This document shows, one piece after another, positions 8,913 to 18,381 of a DNA stretch of 64,000 nucleotides (position 1 is its first letter; each line of letters opens with the position of its first letter). This DNA comes from Psychrobium sp051201665 (lineage in GTDB: Bacteria > Pseudomonadota > Gammaproteobacteria > Enterobacterales > Psychrobiaceae). A program made the position numbers and the translations under genes. Location of the stretch: NCBI RefSeq assembly GCF_051201665.1, contig NZ_CP179210.1, positions 3,906,001 through 3,970,000 of the forward strand, read 5' to 3'. Under the pieces are notes generated by a model. That model was not told the DNA's origin. It saw only the letters and a list, made by a program, of their open reading frames with translations, and did no database searches.

Positions 8913-9580
8913 ACCAAATAGACGATTTAGCACAATTACTGGATGATAGTCTTGTTGAAGAATATTTGCGAGAAAACCCTGATTTTTTAGCGAAACGACC
9001 GCACTTACTTAACCAACTTGATGTTACGCAACAAGAACACGGTACAGTATCACTAGTTCAGCGCCAACAGCGCATCATGCGTGAAAAAATCGTCACGTTA
9101 GAAGACGAAATCACCTCGTTAATGGCCATTGCTAGTCAAAATCAGCGCCTTTATCAAAAATTCGCAGGACTATTTTTCGAGCTTTTGAACTGTGCAGATC
9201 TTCATGCCATCAACAACACGCTAAACCAGCATTTCATTAATGAGCTTGAATTAAGCCATGTCTCATTTAAATTATTTAAGAACCAATCACCTGAATCACT
9301 TTATATTAATCGCAGTGAATTAGATAACCTACTCGTCCAGCGTTTAGGTCGTGGTTATCATTACTTTGGTCGGATTAATCAGCAAGAGCAACAGCTGCTG
9401 TTTAATCATCCTGAACCGGGTTCTGTAGCACTGATTGCGCTAGGCTCCGACGGTGCATTAGGATTGCTAGCAATAAGCAGTGACGATCCAAATCACTTTC
9501 ATCCTGAAATGGACAATTTGCTGTTAATGCAATTAACTCGATTGATCGCCAGTATTGTAAAACGCTTACTCACAGAGTGA
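8909..9580 (+). CDS. DUF484 family protein
   Basis: 223 aa, cytoplasmic. The N-terminus VEEYLRENPDFLAKRPHLL is the family signature. A coiled-coil stretch (about 55-80) and a GAF-like C-terminal domain follow. Function is not established. Its fixed place between dapF and xerC in gammaproteobacteria is conserved here. Start overlaps the dapF stop; xerC begins 3 bases after its stop, so it sits within one transcription unit. Confidence 0.88.
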   Translation: MNQIDDLAQLLDDSLVEEYLRENPDFLAKRPHLLNQLDVTQQEHGTVSLVQRQQRIMREKIVTLEDEITSLMAIASQNQRLYQKFAGLFFELLNCADLHAINNTLNQHFINELELSHVSFKLFKNQSPESLYINRSELDNLLVQRLGRGYHYFGRINQQEQQLLFNHPEPGSVALIALGSDGALGLLAISSDDPNHFHPEMDNLLLMQLTRLIASIVKRLLTE

Positions 9581-9583
9581 CCC

Positions 9584-10474
9584 ATGCAAAAGCCGTTACA
9601 ACAATTTTTAGATTATCTAACAAGCGAACGGCAACTGTCGCCACACACACTTGTAAACTATCGACGAACTATTAATGAGTTAATCGAACATTTAGACGAC
9701 CAAATTCATCAATGGCATCAATTGAATGGCAATCATTTAAAAGCATGGATTGCCAAATTAAGACAACGGGGATTATCATCAAGATCAATTGCCGCTAAGC
9801 TGTCAGCTATTCGCAGTTTTTGCCAATTTTTATTAAACAGAGAAATCATTAATCAAGATCCTTGTATTGGAATTAGCGCCCCCAAACAGGCTAAACCACT
9901 TCCCAAGAACATCAACGTAGATGAAGTAAACCAATTATTAAATGTCGAAGATGGCAGTCCACTTGCAATAAGAGATAGAGCCATCATGGAGCTGTTTTAC
10001 TCCAGTGGATTACGTCTTGCGGAGTTAGTGAACCTTAACTTACATGACATCAGTTATCCTGAACAACTTGTCACTGTTACCGGTAAAGGTAACAAGCAGC
10101 GCGTGGTGCCTGTCACCACACTAGCAATCACCTGGCTGAAAAAGTGGCTAGCTGTTCGGGGAGAATTCGCAAATAGCGATGAACTTGCACTGTTTGTTAG
10201 TAAACAACGTCAACGTATCTCTCATCGCAGCGTACAAGTCCGTATAAAAAAGTGGGCCAGTGAACAACACGTTAATTCGCATATCCACCCTCACAAATTA
10301 CGCCATTCTTTTGCCACGCATATGTTAGAAGGCAGTGGCGATTTACGCGCAGTGCAAGAAATGCTCGGACATAATGATTTATCAACAACCCAGATTTATA
10401 CCCAATTAGATTTTGGCCACTTAGCGTCCGTTTATGACGAGGCCCACCCTCGCGCAAAAGCCAAAAAGAAATAA
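9584..10474 (+). CDS. xerC: Site-specific tyrosine recombinase XerC
   Basis: 296 aa. With XerD it resolves chromosome dimers at dif. The N-terminal SAM-like core-binding domain (about 1-85) has LSPHTLVNYRRTI. The catalytic domain carries Arg in SSGLRLAELVNL (about 146), Lys in VTGKGNKQRVV, His-x-x-Arg in HKLRHSFATHML (about 240-243), His in MLGHNDLSTTQ and the nucleophile Tyr in TQIYTQLD (about 274). The R-K-H-R-H-Y set is complete. The family could also include XerD, but the dapF-DUF484-xerC-yigB context decides for XerC. Confidence 0.95.
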   Translation: MQKPLQQFLDYLTSERQLSPHTLVNYRRTINELIEHLDDQIHQWHQLNGNHLKAWIAKLRQRGLSSRSIAAKLSAIRSFCQFLLNREIINQDPCIGISAPKQAKPLPKNINVDEVNQLLNVEDGSPLAIRDRAIMELFYSSGLRLAELVNLNLHDISYPEQLVTVTGKGNKQRVVPVTTLAITWLKKWLAVRGEFANSDELALFVSKQRQRISHRSVQVRIKKWASEQHVNSHIHPHKLRHSFATHMLEGSGDLRAVQEMLGHNDLSTTQIYTQLDFGHLASVYDEAHPRAKAKKK

Positions 10475-10488
10475 GGTGTCACAAGACC

Positions 10489-11220
10489 ATGCAGTTTTAC
10501 AAAAGTTATATTCGCCCTAAAGCCATCGGTTTTGATTTAGACGATACACTCTACGACAATAGACCTGTGTTAATAAACGCAGAAAAGAAACTACATCAAT
10601 TTCTGCTGCAAGAGTTTCCAAAAACACAACAATTAACCATTAGCGATTGGACAGATATCAGATTAGCAGTAACGCGATTACAACCTACTTTACAACAAGA
10701 TATCACCCTAGCTCGCCAAGCATCGTTAAAACAAGGACTGCTAAATAGCGGTTATACTCAGCAACAAGCTAATGATGGTATGATGAGAGCTATGGAAGTG
10801 TTCTTAGCGTCAAGAAACAACATCACACTATCATCATCAGTTCACGACACACTAGCACTATTGAAGAAACACTTCCGTTTATTTGTTATCACCAATGGCA
10901 ATGCAGATATTAAAAGGTTCGGGATTGACCATTACTTTGAGTTCGCACTACAGCCATCACAAGAGATCTCACCAGCGATTGCTATGAAGCCAGCCAGTGA
11001 CATGTTTATTGAAGCTGAAAAGCGATTAGCGTTATCAGGAAATGACATTCTCTATATTGGTGACCATCCAACTTCAGACATCAAAGGCAGCGGAGAAATG
11101 GACTGGCAGAATGGTTGGTTCAATGCGCATCAGCGTCCTCTTATCCATTATAAAAAACCTCAGCAGCTTCCCACGTTTGAATATAACGATATTTTACAAC
11201 TGACAAACTTGACGCAATAA
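10489..11220 (+). CDS. HAD-superfamily phosphatase, YigB-like
   Basis: 243 aa, cytoplasmic. HAD motif I is GFDLDDTLYDN (about residues 14-24) with both aspartates. Motif II Thr is in FVITNGN, motif III Lys in AMKPASD, and motif IV acids in YIGDHPTSDIKG. E. coli YigB, the positional equivalent after xerC, dephosphorylates FMN in riboflavin metabolism; the same role is an inference here. It is the last gene of the dapF-xerC run and is followed directly by a bidirectional terminator. Confidence 0.85.
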   Translation: MQFYKSYIRPKAIGFDLDDTLYDNRPVLINAEKKLHQFLLQEFPKTQQLTISDWTDIRLAVTRLQPTLQQDITLARQASLKQGLLNSGYTQQQANDGMMRAMEVFLASRNNITLSSSVHDTLALLKKHFRLFVITNGNADIKRFGIDHYFEFALQPSQEISPAIAMKPASDMFIEAEKRLALSGNDILYIGDHPTSDIKGSGEMDWQNGWFNAHQRPLIHYKKPQQLPTFEYNDILQLTNLTQ

Positions 11221-11250
11221 AAAGGCCCTAATCATTCGATTAAGGCCTTT
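11221..11250. terminator. Bidirectional terminator between yigB-like and S9 peptidase genes
   Basis: AAAGGCC plus a TAATC/GATTA arm pair form a near-perfect 30-base palindrome, with A/T runs on both sides. It starts at the stop codon of the plus-strand gene and lies 20 bases before the stop of the convergent minus-strand gene. Confidence 0.85.
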
Positions 11251-11270
11251 AAGCAACTTTTATCTATCTG

Positions 11271-13211
11271 TTACTTTAAATGTTCGTCGATAAACTCAAT
11301 CATTAAGCCCATCGCTTTTTTACGGTTTACCGCATCATTAAGATAATGAGTGCCGTATTTGAACAACTCTAATTCCACTTCTTTATCAGCTTTCTTCAAC
11401 GCATCATACATATTTTGCGATTGTAGGTAACCAACTTGTTGATCAACTTTACCGTGAATAAGTAATACAGGTGCTTCAAATTTATCTGCAAAGTATTGCG
11501 GAGAGATAGATTTTAAACTCTTACCATCAACATTTACAATGTTATCGACATAAGCTTTACCATTTTTACGCTCCCAATGTGTTAACTGAGCATCCATATC
11601 ACCAACACCAGCAATACTGACGATACACTTAAATTGTTTAGGAGTTTGATAACCAGCAGCTAGTGCCGCGTATCCGCCGTAACTAGCACCAGCAATACAA
11701 GAATTATTGGTATCTGCCAACTTATTCTCTTTAACCCAGTTAACTGCATCAATGAGGTCAGTTTGCATTTCTTTACCCCATTTCTCATAGCCAGCTGACT
11801 CAAACGCATTTCCAAAACCGCCAGAACCACGATAGTTCACTTGTAAAACAGCATAACCGCGACTAGCAAAAAGTTGCACAAATGGGTCGAAATATTGCTT
11901 GTCTCGTACACCGTATGGTCCGCCATGCGGGTGAACAACTAACGGAGGATTTTTCACACCATTTGGCAATGTAATGTAACCATTTAGCTTCATTCCATCA
12001 CGAGCTTCAAAATCAAATGGCATAACAGGTGCTAATTGATGTTTTGCAAGTACAGGATAAGTGCCATACCACGGAACAAGCTTAGGATTCTTCTTATCAA
12101 ATAAGAAAAATCTTGGAGGACTAGTATCACTTACTGAAGAAATAATATAACGTTGTTTATTACTATCCCAATCTGTTAAGTATGCTTCTAACCCATTCTT
12201 CTTAAAGCCATTTGCAACCATGGTGTTTAACGATTGATATTCTTCATCAAAGTAAATACGCTCAGAAAAGTGATTAGTATAACGAATACCAACTACTTTG
12301 CGCTCATCACCTTCATATTCAGTGATAGCACCATCGATATCAAGCTCTCCAGGCGCTTCGCCCATTAAAGTATATTCACCTGAATCAATGTTATAACGCC
12401 ACAATGCCTTTTTATCTAATTTATGATCACTAACAACAATCATGGAATTAGTTTCTGGTTCATATTGGACAGGATCAAACGTAGCGCCTTTAAATGCTTC
12501 CATTTCTTTTACTTTAACCCACTCAGATTGCTCATTCTTACGTGTATAAATATAGTTAATATCCGTGTGACGTTTTTCATCAGTACCAATCGCCATCAAG
12601 ATTTCGCCAGTTCTATTTACATACCAGCCAATTATTTTTTTACCGTTTGGAATGTGCTTTTTAAACGTGCCATCACGAACATCAACTTTAAAAACTGATG
12701 AATAATAACCATCTCTTTTATCATTGATAGTCATTAATACATGATTGGGCTCTTTTCTTAAAACACTTAAAAGTCTTGGCTTACTTGCATAACGTTCCCA
12801 AGCGCTTTGATCGTTTGAGGTTCGTTTCTTAACTTCAAAAACATCACTGCCGTCGATTTTAGCAGAATAAATGTGCGAGCTTCTTCGATGAGTCTTTCCA
12901 AGACGCAGGGGTTGACTCACTACCGCTAAAATACGCTCATTATTAGCCCATACAATATTATCAATACGATATTTTTCACCACCTAGGGCTAAAATCGTAT
13001 TCAACTGAGATTTATCATCAAACGGAATAATCGACACTTTAGTATTGTCGTTTTGATTGGTAATTACCGCAATATTCTTACCATCAGGTGAAATGGTAGG
13101 TTGTTGAACTAATGGCATTTGATTGAATGCCGATACAGGTATTTCTTTAGCTGCAAACACCGCATTACTAACTGCCGCCATTATTATTATTAGACTTATT
13201 TGCTTAAACAT
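11271..13211 (-). CDS. S9 family peptidase (prolyl oligopeptidase type)
   Basis: 646 aa from the chosen ATG at 13211, which has AAGGA nine bases upstream and opens with a signal peptide MFKQISLIIIMAAVSNAVFA. An in-frame upstream start at 13238 would bury that signal. The N-terminal half is a beta-propeller-like region. The C-terminal alpha/beta-hydrolase domain has the Ser in AGASYGGYAAL, the Asp in LIHGKVDQQV and the His in YGTHYLND near the end. HGGPYGVRD is also typical. Probably a periplasmic dipeptidyl- or acylaminoacyl-peptidase; specificity is unknown. Confidence 0.9.
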   Translation of the reverse strand: MFKQISLIIIMAAVSNAVFAAKEIPVSAFNQMPLVQQPTISPDGKNIAVITNQNDNTKVSIIPFDDKSQLNTILALGGEKYRIDNIVWANNERILAVVSQPLRLGKTHRRSSHIYSAKIDGSDVFEVKKRTSNDQSAWERYASKPRLLSVLRKEPNHVLMTINDKRDGYYSSVFKVDVRDGTFKKHIPNGKKIIGWYVNRTGEILMAIGTDEKRHTDINYIYTRKNEQSEWVKVKEMEAFKGATFDPVQYEPETNSMIVVSDHKLDKKALWRYNIDSGEYTLMGEAPGELDIDGAITEYEGDERKVVGIRYTNHFSERIYFDEEYQSLNTMVANGFKKNGLEAYLTDWDSNKQRYIISSVSDTSPPRFFLFDKKNPKLVPWYGTYPVLAKHQLAPVMPFDFEARDGMKLNGYITLPNGVKNPPLVVHPHGGPYGVRDKQYFDPFVQLFASRGYAVLQVNYRGSGGFGNAFESAGYEKWGKEMQTDLIDAVNWVKENKLADTNNSCIAGASYGGYAALAAGYQTPKQFKCIVSIAGVGDMDAQLTHWERKNGKAYVDNIVNVDGKSLKSISPQYFADKFEAPVLLIHGKVDQQVGYLQSQNMYDALKKADKEVELELFKYGTHYLNDAVNRKKAMGLMIEFIDEHLK

Positions 13212-13476
13212 CAGCGTATTCCTTATAAAAATTCGCACATAAACTACTAAATAAACATGTTAAAGGCAAGTTAAATTGTTACAGTAATAAACAATATTGA
13301 TTATCATTAATGTAACTGCTACTTTAATTGTCAAATTAGTGACTCAAAAAACAACAATAAAAACATCGAGTATAAAAATGGATTTTGATGACAAAATAAC
13401 TATCACAGCATTAGTTCATTTCGCTCTGTTGACTTCAGCAATTTTCCCCTAACCCGACAGCAAGCCAAAAGATAGT

Positions 13477-14322
13477 TTGCAAATCGCAATGGGCAACAAT
13501 TTTTTCATAATAGACTTAAAACTAATAGAGACATATTACGTCTGGTTAAAAAGGCCTGGTGAATTAATTAGCGCTCAAACATTAAGGCTGTATCGACGAG
13601 CTAAGGCTTTATTCAAAGCGAGTCGCAATAGCCTAGGTAGTCGAGAGCTTGCTAAAGCGCTACGTAAAGAAGGCTTTGAAATAACCCGTTATCGTACGAT
13701 TAAACTGATGGCACGGCTTAAACTTGTTGTCACTCAGCGTATCGCCTACAAGGTGACCACTAAGCGAAAACATAGTGATGCTGTAGCAGATAACTTATTA
13801 AATATGAACTTTAATCCAGTAGCACCAAATCAAGTGTGGGCTGGTGATGTGAGTTACTTAAAAACTGGTGCAGGTTGGCTATATTTAGCGATTGTCATGG
13901 ACTTGTATTCGCGGCGTATCGTTGGCTGGTACATATCAAAACGTATGACTCGTGACTTAGTCGAAAAGGCTTTGATAAAAGCTCATAACTTGCGTAAGCC
14001 ACCAAAAGGCGTGGTGTTCCATAGCGATCGAGGCTCTCAATATACGAGCGCTGGCTTTAGGAACTTACTGGATCGTCTTGGGTGTCGAGCTAGTATGGGG
14101 GATGTTGGAGCGTGCTGGGATAATGCCGTTGTCGAGCGGTTCTTTGGTAGTTTAAAACACGATTGGTTGTTTAAGGTGCCGCAGCCAACCCGTAAACATA
14201 TGCGAGACGATGTTGCTAGGTACATGAAATATTATAATGTTGAGCGACTGCATTCAGCTAATGCTGATCAGTCGCCCAATGAATTTGAACATTCCTTTAG
14301 GAAAGTGTCCGGTTGGACTTGA
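13477..14322 (+). pseudogene. IS3-family transposase OrfB, 5'-truncated
   Basis: 281 codons from an in-frame ATG. The rve/DDE catalytic domain is complete: Asp in WAGDVSYL, Asp in FHSDRGSQYTS and Glu in DNAVVERFFGSLK. The helix-turn-helix-like region ELAKALRKEGFEI precedes it. The N-terminus expected before WLKRPG is replaced by unrelated sequence, and no OrfA frame or left inverted repeat is found in the 238 bases upstream. The ORF stop lies inside the right inverted repeat, as in intact elements of this group. Probably not functional by itself. Confidence 0.85.
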
Positions 14323-14330
14323 CCAGAACA
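13477..14330 (+). mobile_element. Remnant of an IS3-group insertion sequence, right end retained
   Basis: The right terminal repeat is at about 14301-14330 (GTGTCCGGTTGGACTTGACC, followed by AGAACA). This matches the end sequence of IS3-type elements whose left end reads as its inverse complement. The left repeat and orfA are missing, so a deletion removed the left end. The element lies between the S9 peptidase promoter region and uvrD. The flanks 13239-13476 and 14331-14499 hold no gene that I can support. Confidence 0.75.
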
Positions 14331-14499
14331 CCTCGCTGTTGTCTATTCAACCGTTATAACTTACTATGGAAATTAATTTAAGTAATCCACTAGATGTGTA
14401 ATTTACAATTAGCAATTCCACGTCAATCCAAACATCATAATATTTTCAAATCATGAAACGCTATTTACGTTGTTCTCTGCCAGGTTCAGCATTCCATAG

Positions 14500-14515
14500 G
14501 TGTATTTACATACAG
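14500..14515 (+). promoter_or_regulatory. Probable LexA (SOS) box upstream of uvrD
   Basis: GTGT-N8-ACAG, one base off the CTGT-N8-ACAG consensus with an A/T-rich centre, ends 47 bases before the uvrD start. uvrD is a classical SOS gene in gammaproteobacteria, so control by LexA is likely. Confidence 0.65.
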
Positions 14516-14562
14516 TATTTGATATAGTGTCGCTCATTAATATTGACGATGAATGATAGCTT

Positions 14563-16740
14563 ATGGACGTTTCTCTTTTACTTGATGGTTTGAATGAACA
14601 CCAACGTGATGCTGTAGCAGCTAAAGCGGGTAAACAGTTAGTACTTGCTGGCGCTGGTAGTGGTAAAACACGAGTGCTTGTTCATCGTATTGCGTGGCTA
14701 ATGAAAGTCGAGCAACATTCAAGTTTCTCTATTTTGGCCGTAACCTTTACCAACAAAGCCGCTAAAGAAATGCGCTATCGTGTTGAAAGCTTACTCGGTG
14801 ATCAACTCGGAAAAATGTGGATAGGTACTTTCCACGGCATCGCCCATCGCCTGTTGCGTATGCATTACACCGAAGCAAAATTACCGCAGAACTTCCAAGT
14901 AATCGATTCAGACGACCAGTTTAAAATGATAAAGCGTTTATTGAAATCGCTTAATCTTGATGAAAAAACCTATCCGCCACGCCAAGTTCAATCTTACATC
15001 AATAGTCATAAAGACGAAGGACTACGTCCTAAGCACATCGATACCTATGGCGATCCCTATGAGCAAACGTTGCAACAGTTATATCAAAGCTATCAAGAAG
15101 CTTGTGACCGTGCAGGTCTTGTGGACTTTGCTGAGTTGCTATTACGCGCCCACGAACTATGGATTCATAACCCTCAAGTGTTAGAGCACTACCAACGACG
15201 CTTTAGCAACATCCTTGTGGATGAATTCCAAGATACTAATAACATCCAATATGCATGGGTTAAGATGTTAGCAAGTGCTAACAACAACTTGATGATTGTT
15301 GGCGATGACGACCAATCTATTTATGGTTGGCGTGGTGCAAAGGTTGAAAACTTACAACGTTTCTTAAATGATTTCCCACAAGCGCAAACGATAAAATTAG
15401 AACAAAACTATCGTTCGACTCATAACATTCTTGAAGCCGCTAACGCCGTTATCAGCCATAACCAAGAACGTTTAGGTAAAAAACTGTGGACCGAAGGCGA
15501 TAAAGGCGAACAAATTTCTCTCTACGCCGCCTTTAACGAAATTGATGAAGCACGCTTTATTAGCAATAAAATCAACGAATGGCATGAGCAAGGCGGTAAT
15601 CTTGAAGAAGTAGCGATTTTATATCGTAGCAATGCTCAGTCTCGAATCATTGAAGAAGCCTTGTTATCACAACGACTACCTTACCGAATTTATGGCGGCC
15701 TGCGTTTCTATGATCGGTTAGAGATTAAAGACACCATGGGCTATTTGCGCCTTATCGCCAATCGCGATGATGACGCCGCCTTTGAACGTGTGGTTAACAC
15801 TCCAACCCGCGGTATTGGCGCCACAACGTTAGAAAAACTGCGTCATAATGCACGTCAGCAAGGTATGACGTTATGGCAAACTAGTAAATTGTTAATCCGC
15901 GAAAAAATTCTCACCGGTCGTGCCGCTAATGCCATCAATGGTTTTATCGAGCTGGTTAATCAAATGGAAGATGAAAGCTGTGATATGTCACTGCGCTCAA
16001 TGACCGATTTTGTGATTAATCACAGTGGTTTAAAAACCATGTATTTGGCAGAGAAAGGCGACCGCGCGCAAGATCGCGTTGACAACTTAGATCAACTACT
16101 TACTGCGATGAACGACTTTGTCATGCCTGAAGATGCAGAACTAGAAGACATGACACCACTCAATGCTTTCTTGTCACACGCAGCATTAGAAGCGGGTGAA
16201 TCACAAGCTGACGAATATGAAGATGCAGTGCAATTAATGACAATGCACAGCGCGAAGGGTCTTGAATTCCCACTCGTTTTCATTGCGGGTGTAGAAGAAG
16301 GCATGTTCCCAAGTCAACGGACCATGGAAGAGCCAGACAAATTAGAAGAAGAACGCCGTCTCGCCTATGTAGGCATCACTCGTGCGATGAAGAAGCTCTA
16401 TATTAGTTACGCTGAATCACGCCGCTTATATGGCCAAGAAAAATTTCACAAACCGTCGCGCTTTCTACGTGAAATCCCATCTGATTTAATCGATGAAATT
16501 CGCTTAACCACCAGCATTTCACAGCCAACAACGGCAACAAACCGTGTTACTAAGGCAGCGCAAACCTTTAACCAAACAGGTTTAGCATTAGGTCAACGTG
16601 TTAATCATACGAAATTTGGTGATGGCATTATCGTGAATTACGAAGGCAGTGATGCACAAGCCCGTGTTGAAGTAAGCTTTGACGATGGTAATTCACGCTG
16701 GTTAATGGTGGCTTACGCTAGATTAGAAGTGCTTGGTTAA
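14563..16740 (+). CDS. uvrD: DNA helicase II (UvrD)
   Basis: 725 aa, superfamily 1A 3'-5' helicase acting in nucleotide excision repair and mismatch repair. Walker A AGAGSGKT is at residues 29-36. The DEFQDT box is near 220, GDDDQSIYGWRGA near 247, QNYRST near 283 and VAYVGITRAMK-like (LAYVGITRAMKKLY) near 605. The C-terminal tail has the tudor-like region LGQRVNHTKFGDGIIVNYEG that binds partner proteins. Full length. A LexA-type box lies upstream and a hairpin terminator follows. Confidence 0.97.
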   Translation: MDVSLLLDGLNEHQRDAVAAKAGKQLVLAGAGSGKTRVLVHRIAWLMKVEQHSSFSILAVTFTNKAAKEMRYRVESLLGDQLGKMWIGTFHGIAHRLLRMHYTEAKLPQNFQVIDSDDQFKMIKRLLKSLNLDEKTYPPRQVQSYINSHKDEGLRPKHIDTYGDPYEQTLQQLYQSYQEACDRAGLVDFAELLLRAHELWIHNPQVLEHYQRRFSNILVDEFQDTNNIQYAWVKMLASANNNLMIVGDDDQSIYGWRGAKVENLQRFLNDFPQAQTIKLEQNYRSTHNILEAANAVISHNQERLGKKLWTEGDKGEQISLYAAFNEIDEARFISNKINEWHEQGGNLEEVAILYRSNAQSRIIEEALLSQRLPYRIYGGLRFYDRLEIKDTMGYLRLIANRDDDAAFERVVNTPTRGIGATTLEKLRHNARQQGMTLWQTSKLLIREKILTGRAANAINGFIELVNQMEDESCDMSLRSMTDFVINHSGLKTMYLAEKGDRAQDRVDNLDQLLTAMNDFVMPEDAELEDMTPLNAFLSHAALEAGESQADEYEDAVQLMTMHSAKGLEFPLVFIAGVEEGMFPSQRTMEEPDKLEEERRLAYVGITRAMKKLYISYAESRRLYGQEKFHKPSRFLREIPSDLIDEIRLTTSISQPTTATNRVTKAAQTFNQTGLALGQRVNHTKFGDGIIVNYEGSDAQARVEVSFDDGNSRWLMVAYARLEVLG

Positions 16741-16751
16741 CTTATCGATGA

Positions 16752-16778
16752 AAAGGCTAGCAACATCAGCTAGCCTTT
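16752..16778. terminator. Terminator hairpin between uvrD and the EAL gene
   Basis: AAAGGCTAGC and its exact inverse complement around a 7-base loop, followed by a moderately T-rich tract. It serves the convergent ends of uvrD (16740) and the EAL gene (16789). Confidence 0.75.
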
Positions 16779-16788
16779 GATTTTCCCT

Positions 16789-17553
16789 TTAAGAACGTAC
16801 CTTTATAAACTTATCTTTAAACAAGAATCCCTGCACATAAGTCACGCCAAGTGAACGTGCGAATTCTAGATCATCGAATGTTTCGATACCTTCTAGGATC
16901 ACCGCCTTTTCAGCTTCTTTTGCATAACCAATCAACGCATTCACCAATAACAAAAACGAATGGTTTTCTTTATTTTGAACCACCAAGCGATCTAACTTAA
17001 TGTAATCAACTCGCTCAAGTACCATGGTTGAAAGCATAGAATGCTCATTACAAACATCATCAAGTGCTGTCTTAATTTGATGATTACCCATGCTCTTAAT
17101 CATTTGCAAACTCATCTTGGCATCATTGATTTCAGAATTTTCAATGATTTCAACGACTAGCTCACCTGTAAATTGTTTGAATAACGTGACATAAGTATTA
17201 TCTGAATCAGCGTCAATACCTTGTTGACCTTGGAAATATGAATCCTGATCTAAATTAATAAATAATCGCTTACCTGATGGCGCATTGACTAATTGCAATT
17301 TCTTTTGCGCTAACTCGACTTGATGCAAAGTAAGTGGACTATCATGCAACGCTGCAAATACAAGATCGGGTCTTATTGGTTGCTGAGCATCATCAAAAAA
17401 CCGAGATAACGCTTCATAAGCGAAGATCGCTTGATTATCGAGTGCAATAATTGGTTGATATTCAACACCAAACGCCTGTTTTTCGATAATTGAAAGAAGA
17501 AGATCACTAGATAACAAAGAATTACTAATAGAAGAATGAGACACGAAAATCAT
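16789..17553 (-). CDS. Stand-alone EAL domain protein with altered catalytic loop
   Basis: 254 aa, cytoplasmic, a single EAL domain. Visible motifs are YEALSRF (the E-A-L at 47-49), FINLD, EIIEN, YIKLDR, LEGIET and VQGFLF. The loop that is normally DDFGTG reads DDVCNEHS, so the glycine-rich loop 6 region is changed. Such changes often reduce c-di-GMP phosphodiesterase activity, and the protein may be a c-di-GMP or protein-binding regulator instead. No GGDEF or sensor domain is attached. Divergent from the GST gene across 170 bp. Confidence 0.85.
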   Translation of the reverse strand: MIFVSHSSISNSLLSSDLLLSIIEKQAFGVEYQPIIALDNQAIFAYEALSRFFDDAQQPIRPDLVFAALHDSPLTLHQVELAQKKLQLVNAPSGKRLFINLDQDSYFQGQQGIDADSDNTYVTLFKQFTGELVVEIIENSEINDAKMSLQMIKSMGNHQIKTALDDVCNEHSMLSTMVLERVDYIKLDRLVVQNKENHSFLLLVNALIGYAKEAEKAVILEGIETFDDLEFARSLGVTYVQGFLFKDKFIKVRS

Positions 17554-17723
17554 CCATGCGAGAAATAAGAACTTTCATTTTGAATGATAACTATTAACAC
17601 CACAACTAATATAGCTACATAATTTTTATGAAAAGACTGATTAATCAATAAATACATATTTTTAGCATAAAACTATTTATTCAAGTTACAATTATTCCAT
17701 TACATCAATATTTATCCGTCGAT

Positions 17724-18377
17724 ATGTCAGAACAAACATTCCCTATTTTATACAGTTTTCGTCGCTGCCCTTACGCTATGCGCGCACGAATGGCATTAAC
17801 ATTGAATCAAGTGTCGGTAGAGATCCGTGAACTGATCTTAAAGAATAAACCCGCTGAAATGTTGTTAGCTTCTCCAAAAGGTACAGTGCCTGTATTAATT
17901 GCCAACAATGGGCAAATTATTGAAGAAAGCCTTGAAGTCATGGATTATGCCGTAACCCATGGCACCCATTCGATTTTAAAGGCCCCTACGAGTGCAGAGC
18001 TCACTCTGATCGCTGAAAATGATGATGTTTTTAAAGCCAACCTCGATAAGTACAAATACTTCGATCGTTTTCCACAACAGACACAACAAGACTACCGCGC
18101 TCATGGCGAAGTGTTTTTACGACAACTAGAACAACGACTAGCCATCCAAGACTTCTTGTTTGGACACAACCAAAGCTACGGTGATATTGCGATATTCCCT
18201 TTTGTTCGCCAGTTTGCCCATGTTGATAAAGCATGGTTTGACGGTGCAGATTATCCACACCTAAAAAAATGGCTTGATAACTTTTTACAATCGAGTGCTT
18301 TTTTAAACGTCATGAAAAAAATTCCTTGTTGGCAAACTGGCGACGCGCCAACTTATTTTCCATTTAGTGAGGAGTAA
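17724..18377 (+). CDS. Glutathione S-transferase family protein
   Basis: 217 aa. The N-terminal thioredoxin-like domain has the FRRCPYAMRARMAL motif (about residues 12-25), with a Cys in the position used by Cys-type GSTs and glutaredoxin-like folds. A cis-Pro region KGTVPVLI and the glutathione-binding EESLEVMDY follow. The C-terminal helical domain contains GDIAIFPFVRQF. Substrate is unknown. The stop is 4 bases before the next gene's start, so the pair is co-transcribed. Confidence 0.85.
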   Translation: MSEQTFPILYSFRRCPYAMRARMALTLNQVSVEIRELILKNKPAEMLLASPKGTVPVLIANNGQIIEESLEVMDYAVTHGTHSILKAPTSAELTLIAENDDVFKANLDKYKYFDRFPQQTQQDYRAHGEVFLRQLEQRLAIQDFLFGHNQSYGDIAIFPFVRQFAHVDKAWFDGADYPHLKKWLDNFLQSSAFLNVMKKIPCWQTGDAPTYFPFSEE

Positions 18378-18381
18378 AGCA

